Shown one piece after another: positions 1 to 6,245 of a stretch of DNA of 6,245 nt. Under the pieces are notes generated by a model. That model had not been told where the DNA came from. It saw only the letters and a program-made list of their open reading frames with translations, and ran no database searches. The stretch's first letter is position 1; the number at the start of each line of letters is the position of its first letter. Made by a program: the position numbers and the translations under genes. The DNA lies in the NCBI GenBank assembly GCA_024643305.1, contig JAHENE010000119.1:1-6245 (forward strand), given 5' to 3'. The stretch comes from Thiobacillaceae bacterium (lineage in GTDB: Bacteria; Pseudomonadota; Gammaproteobacteria; Burkholderiales; Thiobacillaceae).

Positions 1-2
1 GG

Positions 3-1052
3 TTTGGCGGAATGGGGGTGATTGTGCTGGCCGTGGCCATCCTGCCCATGCTGGGTATCGGTGGCCGCCAGCTTTACAAGGCAGAAACCCCGGGCCCCAT
101 GAAAGACAGCCGTCTCACACCGCGCATTGCGCAAACCGCAAAAGGATTGTGGTTGATTTATGCTGCGCTCACAGCCGCTTGCGGCCTTGCCTATTGGGCG
201 GCGGGCATGGTCTGGACTGACGCATTGATGCATGCCTTCACCACCATGGGGCTGGCTGGTTTTTCATCTCACGATTCCTCGTTCGCTTACTTCAATTCGC
301 CGGCACTGGAGGCGATCGCGGTTTCTTTCATGCTGATAGCCGGCATCAATTTCGCCACGCATTTCCGTTTTTTGCATGAACGCACCTTTGGTATCTATGT
401 CCAGGACGGCGAAGCAAAAGTTTTTGTTGTTACCGTACTGCTTAGCGGTTTTCTGATTGCGCTTTACCTGTGGTCGACCGGCCAGTATTCCGACATGCAG
501 AGTGCACTGCGCTACGCCGTGTTCAATACGGTTTCTGTTGCAACAACAACCGGCTATGCCAGTACCGATTTTGGCCTGTGGCCTGCATTTGCCGGTTTCT
601 TGATGTTGCTTTTGGGCACGTTTTCAACATCTTCCGGTTCTACCGGCGGCGGCATCAAAATGATCCGGGCCAGGTTGCTGATCCAGCAGTTGTATCGCGA
701 GCTGAAACGCCTGTTGCATCCCGGAGCACAGATTCCAGTGCGCTATTCCGGCGTGCCCGTTTCCAACCAGATCATTTTCGCGGTGCTGGCGTTTTTCTTT
801 ATCTTTGTGCTGACCGCCATTGTCATGGCCTTGGCGATGATGGCGACCGGGCTGGAGCCCGTGACGGCGTTGACCGCCGTGATTGCGACCCTCTCCAACA
901 TTGGCCCCGGCCTCGGCCAGGTTGGCCCCTCAACCACCTTCGCCGTGCTGAATGATTTTCAGACCTGGCTTTGTTCGCTGGCCATGCTTCTTGGGCGGCT
1001 GGAAATGTTCACCTTCCTCGTTGTATTGACCCCGGCTTTCTGGAAATCATGA
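3..1052 (+). CDS. trkH: TrkH/TrkG-family potassium uptake channel subunit, 5' partial
   Basis: This is the membrane pore subunit of a Trk-type K+ uptake system, which works in the inner membrane with the cytoplasmic NAD-binding gating protein TrkA. The frame is open to the left edge (codons for F-G-G precede the ATG at 12), so that ATG is internal and the true start lies outside. Counting from it, 346 residues are visible of a family length near 480. Of the four M1-P-M2 pore repeats of the family, repeats 2-4 can be seen. The filter segments are TTMGLAGFS at about 77-85, ATTTGYAS at 177-184 and LSNIGPGLG at 294-302. The glycine-rich SGSTGGGIKMIR stretch is at 208-219, and the C-terminus MLLGRLEMFTFLVVLTPAFW is typical of TrkH. 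Repeat 1 lies upstream. The stop overlaps the next start as ATGA. I cannot separate TrkH from its paralogue TrkG; there is no sign of damage. Confidence 0.96.
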   Translation, partial: FGGMGVIVLAVAILPMLGIGGRQLYKAETPGPMKDSRLTPRIAQTAKGLWLIYAALTAACGLAYWAAGMVWTDALMHAFTTMGLAGFSSHDSSFAYFNSPALEAIAVSFMLIAGINFATHFRFLHERTFGIYVQDGEAKVFVVTVLLSGFLIALYLWSTGQYSDMQSALRYAVFNTVSVATTTGYASTDFGLWPAFAGFLMLLLGTFSTSSGSTGGGIKMIRARLLIQQLYRELKRLLHPGAQIPVRYSGVPVSNQIIFAVLAFFFIFVLTAIVMALAMMATGLEPVTALTAVIATLSNIGPGLGQVGPSTTFAVLNDFQTWLCSLAMLLGRLEMFTFLVVLTPAFWKS

Positions 1053-1375
1053 GCCCGGCAATCGAAAACTTTGAAAAGATGCTTGCTGCAGGCAAGGACA
1101 ATGCGCTGCTGCGGTTTTCGCTGGGAAATGCCTGTCTGGGCGCCAATCAAGCTCAGCAGGCAGTCACGCATTTGCAAAAGGCTGTAGAGCATGACCCCAA
1201 CTATTCAGCAGCCTGGAAATTGCTGGGAAAGGCATTGAATGAATTTGGCGACGCAACAGCCGCGCTGGAAGCCTATCGCCGTGGCGTGAATGTTGCCGAA
1301 AAAAAGGGCGACATCCAGGCGGCGAAAGAAATGACAGTCTTCGCCAAGCGCATAGAAAAAACCCTCGGCTTATAA
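1049..1375 (+). CDS. small tetratricopeptide-repeat (TPR) protein
   Basis: This is a 108-residue, all-helical protein made of TPR units and therefore probably a protein-binding scaffold; its partner is not known. Two TPR motifs are clear: residues about 18-50, with the LGNACLGANQAQQAV and LQKAVEHDP signatures, and 51-85, with AWKLLGKALNEFGDATAALEAY. A degenerate third helix pair (86-106) follows. There is no signal peptide or membrane segment, so it should be cytoplasmic. The ATG at 1049 was chosen because it starts the TPR-like sequence and overlaps the trkH stop (ATGA), an arrangement typical of translational coupling. The longer frame back to 971 would overlap trkH by about 80 bases and add sequence unlike a TPR. 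Only a weak GGA lies upstream. The tie to trkH suggests co-expression, but a role in K+ uptake is only inference. Confidence 0.88.
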   Translation: MSPAIENFEKMLAAGKDNALLRFSLGNACLGANQAQQAVTHLQKAVEHDPNYSAAWKLLGKALNEFGDATAALEAYRRGVNVAEKKGDIQAAKEMTVFAKRIEKTLGL

Positions 1376-1376
1376 T
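1371..1376 (+). promoter_or_regulatory. candidate -10 element (TATAAT) for yggX
   Basis: A perfect sigma-70 -10 hexamer spans the stop codon of the TPR gene. Initiation about 7 bases downstream would give a leader of roughly 30 bases before the yggX ATG. No good -35 hexamer is visible 16-18 bases upstream (the sequence there is GC-rich, around AGCGCAT), so the site would need an activator or be weak. It could also be chance. Confidence 0.3.
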
Positions 1377-1401
1377 CGGGCTATCTGACTAGCATTGAAT
1401 T

Positions 1402-1408
1402 AAAGGAG
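1402..1408 (+). promoter_or_regulatory. ribosome binding site of yggX
   Basis: AAAGGAG is a near-perfect Shine-Dalgarno sequence, 5 bases before the ATG at 1414. It is the strongest ribosome binding site in the window and fixes the yggX start. Confidence 0.85.
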
Positions 1409-1413
1409 CAAAC

Positions 1414-1686
1414 ATGACTCGCATGGTTAACTGCGTCAAACTTGGCCGTGAGGCCGAGGGCCTTGCCTTCGCGCCGGTGCCGGGGGAGCTTGGTAAAAAG
1501 ATTTTTGAGAACGTCTCCAAGGAAGCCTGGACTGCATGGACGCGCCACCAGACCATGCTCATCAATGAGAATCGACTAAGCTTGGCCGATCCGCAGGCAC
1601 GCAAATACTTGATGACGCAAATGGAACAGTATTTCTTTGGTGCTGGCGCCGACCAGGTTGCGGGTTATGTGCCGCCACAGAGCTGA
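1414..1686 (+). CDS. yggX: YggX-family iron-trafficking / oxidative damage protection protein
   Basis: This small cytoplasmic protein is linked in enteric bacteria to Fe(II) handling and to protecting and repairing iron-sulfur clusters during oxidative stress. The 90 residues equal the family length. Recognisable family features are the N-terminal [17 protein letters not shown], with the conserved cysteine at position 7, the [17 protein letters not shown] block at about 23-39, the [14 protein letters not shown] block at 42-55 and the C-terminal [15 protein letters not shown]. The start is secured by a strong AAAGGAG site. The gene lies 38 bases downstream of the TPR gene and could be read from trkH or from a promoter at the end of the TPR gene. 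It does not neighbour mutY, its partner in Escherichia coli. Nothing looks unusual in the protein. Confidence 0.97.
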   Translation: MTRMVNCVKLGREAEGLAFAPVPGELGKKIFENVSKEAWTAWTRHQTMLINENRLSLADPQARKYLMTQMEQYFFGAGADQVAGYVPPQS

Positions 1687-1882
1687 AATGCCGGTAGAGG
1701 AATACATCGCTTTGCATTGCTAACGCGGTGCATTGCCGCACCAAGCCAGGGCAATATCTTGGGCGGCAAATAAACTGTTTTGACAAATCCAATACAAACA
1801 AGACCTTGGGCGATGGCCAATAGCGACGTGAGCTGGCATCCAGCTTGCTGGTTGCTTATTGTCGCAACTTGTTGGCCATGCC
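1687..1882 (+). other. intergenic region between yggX and glgP
   Basis: This 196-base gap holds no convincing small gene. From 1687 to about 1812 I see a weak stem (GGTGC 1727-1731 with GCACC 1738-1742) without a following T-run, so it is not a clear yggX terminator. A 7-base direct repeat, GCATTGC, occurs at 1714-1720 and 1730-1736. A consensus -35 hexamer TTGACA at 1780-1785 has no acceptable -10 at 16-18 bases (ACCTTG at 1803-1808). The remainder, 1813-1879, is the nested inverted-repeat leader described separately. The glgP promoter must lie here unless glgP is read through from yggX. Confidence 0.7.
1813..1879 (+). promoter_or_regulatory. nested inverted repeats, candidate structured leader of glgP
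   Basis: Three perfect inverted repeats sit inside one another. ATGGCCAA (1813-1820) pairs with TTGGCCAT (1872-1879), GCGAC (1823-1827) with GTCGC (1861-1865), and AGCTGG (1831-1836) with CCAGCT (1840-1845) around a CAT loop. A competing hairpin is possible, because CCAGC (1840-1844) can also pair with GCTGG at 1847-1851. The outer helix ends 3 bases before the ATG at 1883 and covers the place where a Shine-Dalgarno sequence should be; none is visible. Seen directly: the repeats. Inferred: that they form in RNA and limit glgP translation. A DNA-level operator, or chance, remains possible. Confidence 0.45.
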
Positions 1883-4396
1883 ATGAATATGCCTGCCGAA
1901 TTGGAGAATCGTCCCCGGGGTGAAACAACTCGAACCGGCTTGTCGAAGGACACATTGAAGCAGGCTTTTCTGGACAACTTGTTCTATGTCCAGGGCAAGT
2001 TCCCCAAGCTGGCTTCTCTTCAGGATTACTATCTGGCGCTTGCTTTCACGGTAAGGGACCGGCTGCTTGCACGCTGGGTAAGCACGGCAGAAACATACAC
2101 CCGTACGGGCTCACGTACCGTGGCCTATCTGTCGGCCGAATATCTTCTGGGGCCGCATCTGGGCAACAACGTGCTGAACCTGGGGATTGAGGAGCCGCTG
2201 CGTGCGGCTGTACAGGAGCTTGGCTTGAGTTACGATGCTCTGCTTGTCCAGGAAGTGGAGCCGGGATTGGGTAACGGGGGGCTCGGCAGGCTGGCAGCCT
2301 GCTTTCTGGATTCAATGGCCACCCTGGAAATTCCAACGCTGGGTTATGGCATACGTTATGAGCATGGCATTTTCGCTCAAGATATCGTGGATGGCTGGCA
2401 GACGGAAAAAACAGATGTCTGGTTACGACATGCCAACCCTTGGGAAATAGCCCGCCCGGAATGGGCGGTGGAGGTCAAGCTGGGCGGCCATACGGAACGC
2501 TATCCAGATGACAAGGGACAGGAGCGCGTGCATTGGGTGCCCGGACGCAGCGTGTTGGGGGTGCCTTATGACACGCCAATTCTGGGTTTCCGCAACAATA
2601 CCGCGAATACCCTGCGCCTCTGGCGCGCCGAAGCGGTGGAAGCGTTTGATCTGCCCATATTCAACAAAGGCGATTATTGGGGCGCCGTCCAGCGCAAGGT
2701 TGAATCCGAAAACCTGACCAAGGTGCTGTACCCGAATGACGAACACCTGCAGGTCAAAGAACTGAGGCTGGCCCAGCAGTACTTTTTCGTATCTTGTTCT
2801 TTGCAGGACATGATGCGCATCATGCGAGTACAGGAAATCCCCCTTACCAGTTTCCACGAGAAATTTGCAGCTCAGCTAAACGATACCCACCCCGCAGTGG
2901 CTGTTGCTGAGCTGATGCGGTTGCTGATGGACGAGCATGGCATGAACCGGTCGCTGGCCTGGAAAATCACACGCCAGACTTTTGCCTACACCAACCACAC
3001 TTTGTTGCCGGAAGCGCTGGAACAGTGGCCGGTGGCCTTGTTTGAAAAATTGTTGCCGCGGCATCTTGAGATCATTTATGAAATCAATGATCATTTTCTC
3101 GAGCAGGTTCGGCTGCAATGCCTGACTGACACTGAGCGGGTGTCACGCCTTTCGCTGATCAACGAGTCCGGAGAGCGCCATGTACGCATGGCGCATCTTG
3201 CCTGCGCGGGCAGCCGTTCGATAAATGGCGTTGCCGCCCTGCACACGGAACTGCTCAAGCAGGAGGTTCTTTCAGACTTTCATTTTCTTACCCCGGAAAA
3301 ATTCTCCAACAAGACCAACGGGGTCACGCCTCGCCGCTGGGTGGGTTTGTCCAATCCCAGGCTGACTTCATTGATAGATCGCAAACTGGGGGTCGGCTGG
3401 CTCACGGATATGGAGCGCCTGCGCGAGCTGGAGGCGTTTGCGGAAGATGCGGAGTTCAGGGCTGAGTGGCGTGACATCAAGCGGATAAACAAGGAAATCT
3501 ATGCAGCCTATCTGCGCAGCGTCACCGGTGTGGCGGTCGATCCTGATTCCATGTTTGATGTTCAGGCCAAGCGCATCCACGAATACAAGCGCCAGCACCT
3601 GAACGTGCTGCACATCGTTGCACGCTACCATCGCTTGCGATCCGACCCGAACCTGGAGGTGACGCCGCGTACCTTTATATTTGGCGGGAAGTCGGCCCCT
3701 GGCTATTACATGGCCAAGCTGATGATCAAGCTCATCAATGCAGTGGGCTCAGTGATCAACCATGATCCATTGGTCAGGGACAGGATGAAAGTGATCTTTG
3801 TGCCCAATTTCAACGTCCGTACCGGGCAATCGCTCTACGCCGCAGCGGAGCTGTCCGAACAGATTTCCACCGCAGGCAAAGAGGCCTCAGGCACCGGAAA
3901 CATGAAGTTCATGATGAATGGAGCGCTGACCATCGGCACCCTGGATGGAGCCAACGTCGAAATCCGTGAAGAGGCAGGCGCCGAAAATTTCTTCCTGTTC
4001 GGCCATACCGCTGCAGAGGTTGCCCGGTTCAAGCACGAGGGCTACGACCCGATACATTTTTACGAGGCCAACACTGAGTTGCAGGCGGTGATCGAACTTA
4101 TCCGTGACGGTTTTTTCTCGCGCGGCGATGGCGAACTATTCAAGCCCTTGGTGGAAAATCTGCTCTGGCATGACCCTTACCTGTTGTTTGCCGATTTCGA
4201 AAGCTATGTAAACAAGCAGATGGAAGTGGACCAGGCCTACGCAGACAGAGAAGGCTGGAGTCGCATGAGCATCCTGAATACTGCGCGCAGCGGAAAATTC
4301 TCTTCGGACCGGAGCATCCGCGAATATTGCGATGAAATCTGGAAAGTGAAACCGGTGTCGATAACAATGGCTGACGGTTTCACGCCGTCCTTGTAG
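1883..4396 (+). CDS. glgP: glycogen (alpha-glucan) phosphorylase
   Basis: This PLP-dependent cytoplasmic enzyme releases glucose 1-phosphate from glycogen or maltodextrin ends with phosphate. The 837 residues from this ATG fit the GT35 family (about 800-850), and the gene is complete. In order one sees LSAEYLLGPHLGNN at about 84-97, EPGLGNGGLGRLAACFLDS at 126-144, the QLNDTHPAVAVAELMRLL block near 333-350, FSNKTNGVTPRRWV near 473-486, QAKRIHEYKRQ and the GKSAPGYYMAKLMIKLIN block. The PLP motif EASGTGNMKF places the Schiff-base lysine at 675. The start is uncertain. The frame is open back to a TTG at 1859, and ATGs at 1883 and 1889 are both plausible; none has a clear Shine-Dalgarno sequence. 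I prefer 1883 because family similarity begins only at about residue 20. No other glycogen gene is nearby. The loop before the PLP motif reads YAAAELSEQ where relatives usually have PAADLSEQ. Confidence 0.96.
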   Translation: MNMPAELENRPRGETTRTGLSKDTLKQAFLDNLFYVQGKFPKLASLQDYYLALAFTVRDRLLARWVSTAETYTRTGSRTVAYLSAEYLLGPHLGNNVLNLGIEEPLRAAVQELGLSYDALLVQEVEPGLGNGGLGRLAACFLDSMATLEIPTLGYGIRYEHGIFAQDIVDGWQTEKTDVWLRHANPWEIARPEWAVEVKLGGHTERYPDDKGQERVHWVPGRSVLGVPYDTPILGFRNNTANTLRLWRAEAVEAFDLPIFNKGDYWGAVQRKVESENLTKVLYPNDEHLQVKELRLAQQYFFVSCSLQDMMRIMRVQEIPLTSFHEKFAAQLNDTHPAVAVAELMRLLMDEHGMNRSLAWKITRQTFAYTNHTLLPEALEQWPVALFEKLLPRHLEIIYEINDHFLEQVRLQCLTDTERVSRLSLINESGERHVRMAHLACAGSRSINGVAALHTELLKQEVLSDFHFLTPEKFSNKTNGVTPRRWVGLSNPRLTSLIDRKLGVGWLTDMERLRELEAFAEDAEFRAEWRDIKRINKEIYAAYLRSVTGVAVDPDSMFDVQAKRIHEYKRQHLNVLHIVARYHRLRSDPNLEVTPRTFIFGGKSAPGYYMAKLMIKLINAVGSVINHDPLVRDRMKVIFVPNFNVRTGQSLYAAAELSEQISTAGKEASGTGNMKFMMNGALTIGTLDGANVEIREEAGAENFFLFGHTAAEVARFKHEGYDPIHFYEANTELQAVIELIRDGFFSRGDGELFKPLVENLLWHDPYLLFADFESYVNKQMEVDQAYADREGWSRMSILNTARSGKFSSDRSIREYCDEIWKVKPVSITMADGFTPSL
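4373..4389 (+). other. short hairpin at the end of glgP
   Basis: GACGG (4373-4377) and CCGTC (4385-4389) form a 5-bp stem around TTTCACG, extendable by one G-U pair, inside the last codons of glgP. There is no immediate T-run on either strand; TTTATTTT follows only at 4406-4413. It is the only stem I see at the convergent junction of glgP and the minus-strand operon, so it might act as a weak bidirectional terminator. The support is thin. Confidence 0.2.
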
Positions 4397-4406
4397 AACT
4401 GCAGAT

Positions 4407-5642
4407 TTATTTTCCGGCTTCAGCCTCTAGAATTTTCAAGCTTTCTTCCACTCCTGCGGCACGGGTCAGATTGGCGACATTCTGCTTGGTGAAGAAGCCC
4501 TGGAAATCGCCAAAGCGCTGGACGTATTCGACGATCAGCGAGGAATATTCCGAGGCACTGGAAAAAACCTGTTTCAAACCTTCTTCCCTTGATCCGATCA
4601 CATCGAGCAGGAAATCCTGACCGCAGTTGCGCAGACTGTTGACCACGTGATCGATATTGGCCGAGCCTTCGGTATCGCCATCACGCACCGCGACGGCGAT
4701 GTGATGCAGACGCGGACCGAAATTGCGCACGAACTGTTCGGTAGGGGAGGACAGCCTGAGCAGATGGTTGACGAAATAGGGATGGTTGGCGGCGGTAAAC
4801 ACCTTGGCGGGTGATTCCAGTTCATTGGTGTGGTGCACGCTTTTAGTGACGTTGGTCGAGGAGTTCTGGTCGCTGATGTCGTAAGAGCCCCAATAGTAGT
4901 AGCTGGTCAGGGTCAGGTATTCCAGAATGGCTGCTTCGCGATTCTGGCTATAGACGCGCGTAGCGAGATGATCAATGGGCAGGAGCAACGTGTCGATGCC
5001 AAGTTGGGCCTGGGCCTCCTTGGCGTCCTGATAGGCACGATTGATGTCCTCGTGGATTGTAGACAGGCCCAGGGCATAAATACGGATATCGGGTTCGGGC
5101 CTTTCCCAGTAGCCGACAATGTTGTGGGTGTAGGGACTGGGCTTGACGATGGCCATGTTTCCGGGAAGCTCAAGCTTGCGTACCTGTTCCTGGTTGAAGA
5201 AGCGCACATCGCGCGACTTTTGCAATTCCACCGCTTCGTGCAGGTTCTCGACCCGCAATACTTCCCCCATGTAGCGCGAATTGGGTTTGCTGGCACCGAT
5301 TGGATATACCTCATTCAGGCTGCGAAATATGCCTCGCGTGTTGGGGTCCTTCGCTTCGCGCACCAGAATGTCTGGCGCACCGATGTTGATGCGCAGGACA
5401 TGGGTTAGGTGTGATTCCGACTCCAGCGTCACCAGGTAGTGGTATGGCGTCATCAGGCACAACTCGCCCACATAGGCAATCGAGTTTCCGGGTTCGACTG
5501 TAATCATCAGGGTGTCGATCTGGCGGATCGCTTCGGTCAGGCCGATGCGGTCACGCTCATCAAGCAGCTTGCCGAGGAAGTCTTCGAAGAAGGTGGAGTT
5601 CTGCTTATCGCCGTAACGGGGAAGGCCTAGAGATATACCCAT
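4407..5642 (-). CDS. uncharacterised protein with HPPD/VOC-like C-terminal domain, alpha-E-associated
   Basis: I do not recognise this 411-residue protein by name. Its C-terminal half (about 217-396) follows the pattern of 4-hydroxyphenylpyruvate dioxygenase and other vicinal-oxygen-chelate enzymes. LLPIDHLATRV gives His225, RLHHIAVAV gives His314, and LIVEYVQRFGDFQGFF gives Glu372, the last resembling FFEIIQRKG...GFG of HPPD. These three would form a His/His/Glu site for a non-haem metal, probably Fe(II). The N-terminal half (1-215) is less clear; residues 78-95 and 125-180 alternate strands and a helix as a degenerate VOC module might. There is no signal peptide or membrane segment. The ATG lies one base after the stop of the alpha-E gene, with only a weak CAGG upstream, implying translational coupling. 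The reaction is unknown; it need not be tyrosine breakdown, since no such genes are near. The protein is confidently real; the fold call is moderate. Confidence 0.8.
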   Translation of the reverse strand: MGISLGLPRYGDKQNSTFFEDFLGKLLDERDRIGLTEAIRQIDTLMITVEPGNSIAYVGELCLMTPYHYLVTLESESHLTHVLRINIGAPDILVREAKDPNTRGIFRSLNEVYPIGASKPNSRYMGEVLRVENLHEAVELQKSRDVRFFNQEQVRKLELPGNMAIVKPSPYTHNIVGYWERPEPDIRIYALGLSTIHEDINRAYQDAKEAQAQLGIDTLLLPIDHLATRVYSQNREAAILEYLTLTSYYYWGSYDISDQNSSTNVTKSVHHTNELESPAKVFTAANHPYFVNHLLRLSSPTEQFVRNFGPRLHHIAVAVRDGDTEGSANIDHVVNSLRNCGQDFLLDVIGSREEGLKQVFSSASEYSSLIVEYVQRFGDFQGFFTKQNVANLTRAAGVEESLKILEAEAGK

Positions 5643-5643
5643 A

Positions 5644-6245
5644 TCAGGCCTGACTGAACATGTCTTGTTTCATTGCCCTTTGGTGGTGGGCTGCGCGGAA
5701 ATATGTGAGGCTGATGACTTCGTTCAGGTCAGCCAGCTTCGCTTGAACCTCGTCACAGAATTCGTGCAGCCCATTTGCTACAAGCTTGCGGTAATCGGTC
5801 TGGTCCACGAGGTCCTGCATTTCCCGCAGCCGGCGCATCGGCTCGGCGCCTGGAAGTTCGTCCAGGGCAGACTGTATCTCTTGCAGGCAGTGCCTTACGC
5901 TGCGCGGAAATTGGGGGTCGTTGAGCAGATAGGCCAACACTTTGTGGCCGCGGGCATGAACGTCGACATGCCGACGGTACATCTGGTGTGCTGACAAGGC
6001 ATGCAAAACACTCATCCAGATCAGGTCGTAATGCCGGCCGCCCTGACGAGGCAGATTGAGTGCATAGCCCACATCCAGTACGCGGCTGGTCATGTCGGCG
6101 CGTTCAACATTTCGTCCCAGCCGCATGAGCTGAAAAGCTTCATCACGACTCATGGTTCCGGCCAGCAAGCCAACGACAGCCTGGCGGCGGCGGATGATTT
6201 CTGTCAACACCTCATGTCGCGTGCGGCGATCGAGTGCGTGTCCGA
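5644..6245 (-). CDS. alpha-E domain (DUF403) protein, 5' partial
   Basis: This is the C-terminal part of an alpha-helical alpha-E protein. About 199 residues are visible and the frame is open to the right edge, so the start is outside the window; the GTG at 6208-6210 is internal. The motif SRDEAFQLMRLGRNVERADM, followed by TSRVLDV, at about 32-58 of the visible part is characteristic, as are NDPQFPRSVRHCLQEI, GLHEF and the closing VISLTYF helix. Stand-alone family members are near 315 residues; others are fused to an ATP-grasp domain, and the window cannot tell which this is. Family members usually neighbour circularly permuted ATP-grasp amidoligases and transglutaminase-like proteins in predicted peptide-forming systems, which would be expected just right of the window. 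The biochemical role of alpha-E is not established. It is the first visible gene of a minus-strand operon with the 411-residue protein, one base apart. Confidence 0.93.
   Translation of the reverse strand, partial: GHALDRRTRHEVLTEIIRRRQAVVGLLAGTMSRDEAFQLMRLGRNVERADMTSRVLDVGYALNLPRQGGRHYDLIWMSVLHALSAHQMYRRHVDVHARGHKVLAYLLNDPQFPRSVRHCLQEIQSALDELPGAEPMRRLREMQDLVDQTDYRKLVANGLHEFCDEVQAKLADLNEVISLTYFRAAHHQRAMKQDMFSQA

Noticed and set aside
470..955. 161-codon open frame on the plus strand inside trkH
   Set aside because: It overlaps a clear TrkH reading frame in another phase, the product is rich in Arg, Cys and His without a recognisable fold, and it has no ribosome binding site.
971..1048. Upstream extension of the TPR gene
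   Set aside because: It would lie within the conserved end of trkH and adds residues unlike TPR; the ATGA overlap start is more natural.
1714..1736. Direct repeat GCATTGC, two copies 16 bases apart
   Set aside because: It is too short and only two copies; expected by chance at this scale.
1727..1742. Possible yggX terminator (GGTGC ... GCACC)
   Set aside because: The stem is only 5 bp and no T-run follows.
1780..1808. TTGACA consensus -35 hexamer upstream of glgP
   Set aside because: At 16-18 bases downstream only ACCTTG-like sequence is present, a poor -10, so I do not call a promoter.
2423..2857. 144-codon minus-strand open frame inside glgP
   Set aside because: It lies opposite strongly conserved phosphorylase sequence, with no family likeness or start signal.
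4830..5408. 192-codon plus-strand open frame opposite the 411-residue gene
   Set aside because: It is antisense to a gene with well-defined motifs on the minus strand. Its product resembles no family and its openness follows from codon bias of the real gene.
5665..5994. 109-codon plus-strand open frame opposite the alpha-E gene
   Set aside because: It mirrors the alpha-E coding sequence and has no independent support.

Overview
The window suggests a betaproteobacterium, most likely of a Nitrosomonadales-like group. YggX is restricted to beta- and gammaproteobacteria, the glycogen phosphorylase has a long N-terminus of the type I associate with environmental betaproteobacteria, and base composition looks moderately GC-rich with uniform codon use. 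This taxonomic placement is inference from protein character, not from a search. I see no RNA gene, insertion sequence, CRISPR array or prophage signature.

Left part, plus strand (1-1686): the C-terminal three quarters of a TrkH/TrkG-type potassium channel subunit enters from the left edge. It overlaps by ATGA a 108-residue tetratricopeptide-repeat protein, which is followed after 38 bases by yggX, an iron-trafficking/oxidative-damage protein with a strong ribosome binding site. A perfect TATAAT lies across the stop codon of the TPR gene and could give yggX its own promoter.

Middle (1687-4396): a 196-base gap precedes a complete glycogen phosphorylase gene (glgP). The last 70 bases of the gap can fold into a nested three-helix hairpin that ends three bases before the likely ATG start. 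This looks like a structured leader and is one of the two most interesting observations here.

Right part, minus strand (4407-6245): two tightly coupled genes, transcribed from right to left, converge on glgP with only 10 bases between the stop codons. The upstream gene is cut by the right edge and encodes the C-terminal part of an alpha-E (DUF403) protein. Its relatives are normally encoded beside circularly permuted ATP-grasp amidoligases and transglutaminase-like proteases in predicted peptide-tagging or peptide-synthesis systems. One base after its stop begins a 411-residue protein I do not recognise by name. Its C-terminal half matches the fold pattern of 4-hydroxyphenylpyruvate dioxygenase and other vicinal-oxygen-chelate enzymes, with a His/His/Glu metal triad that appears intact. 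An alpha-E protein coupled to a predicted non-haem-iron VOC enzyme is the best candidate in this window for an undescribed system.
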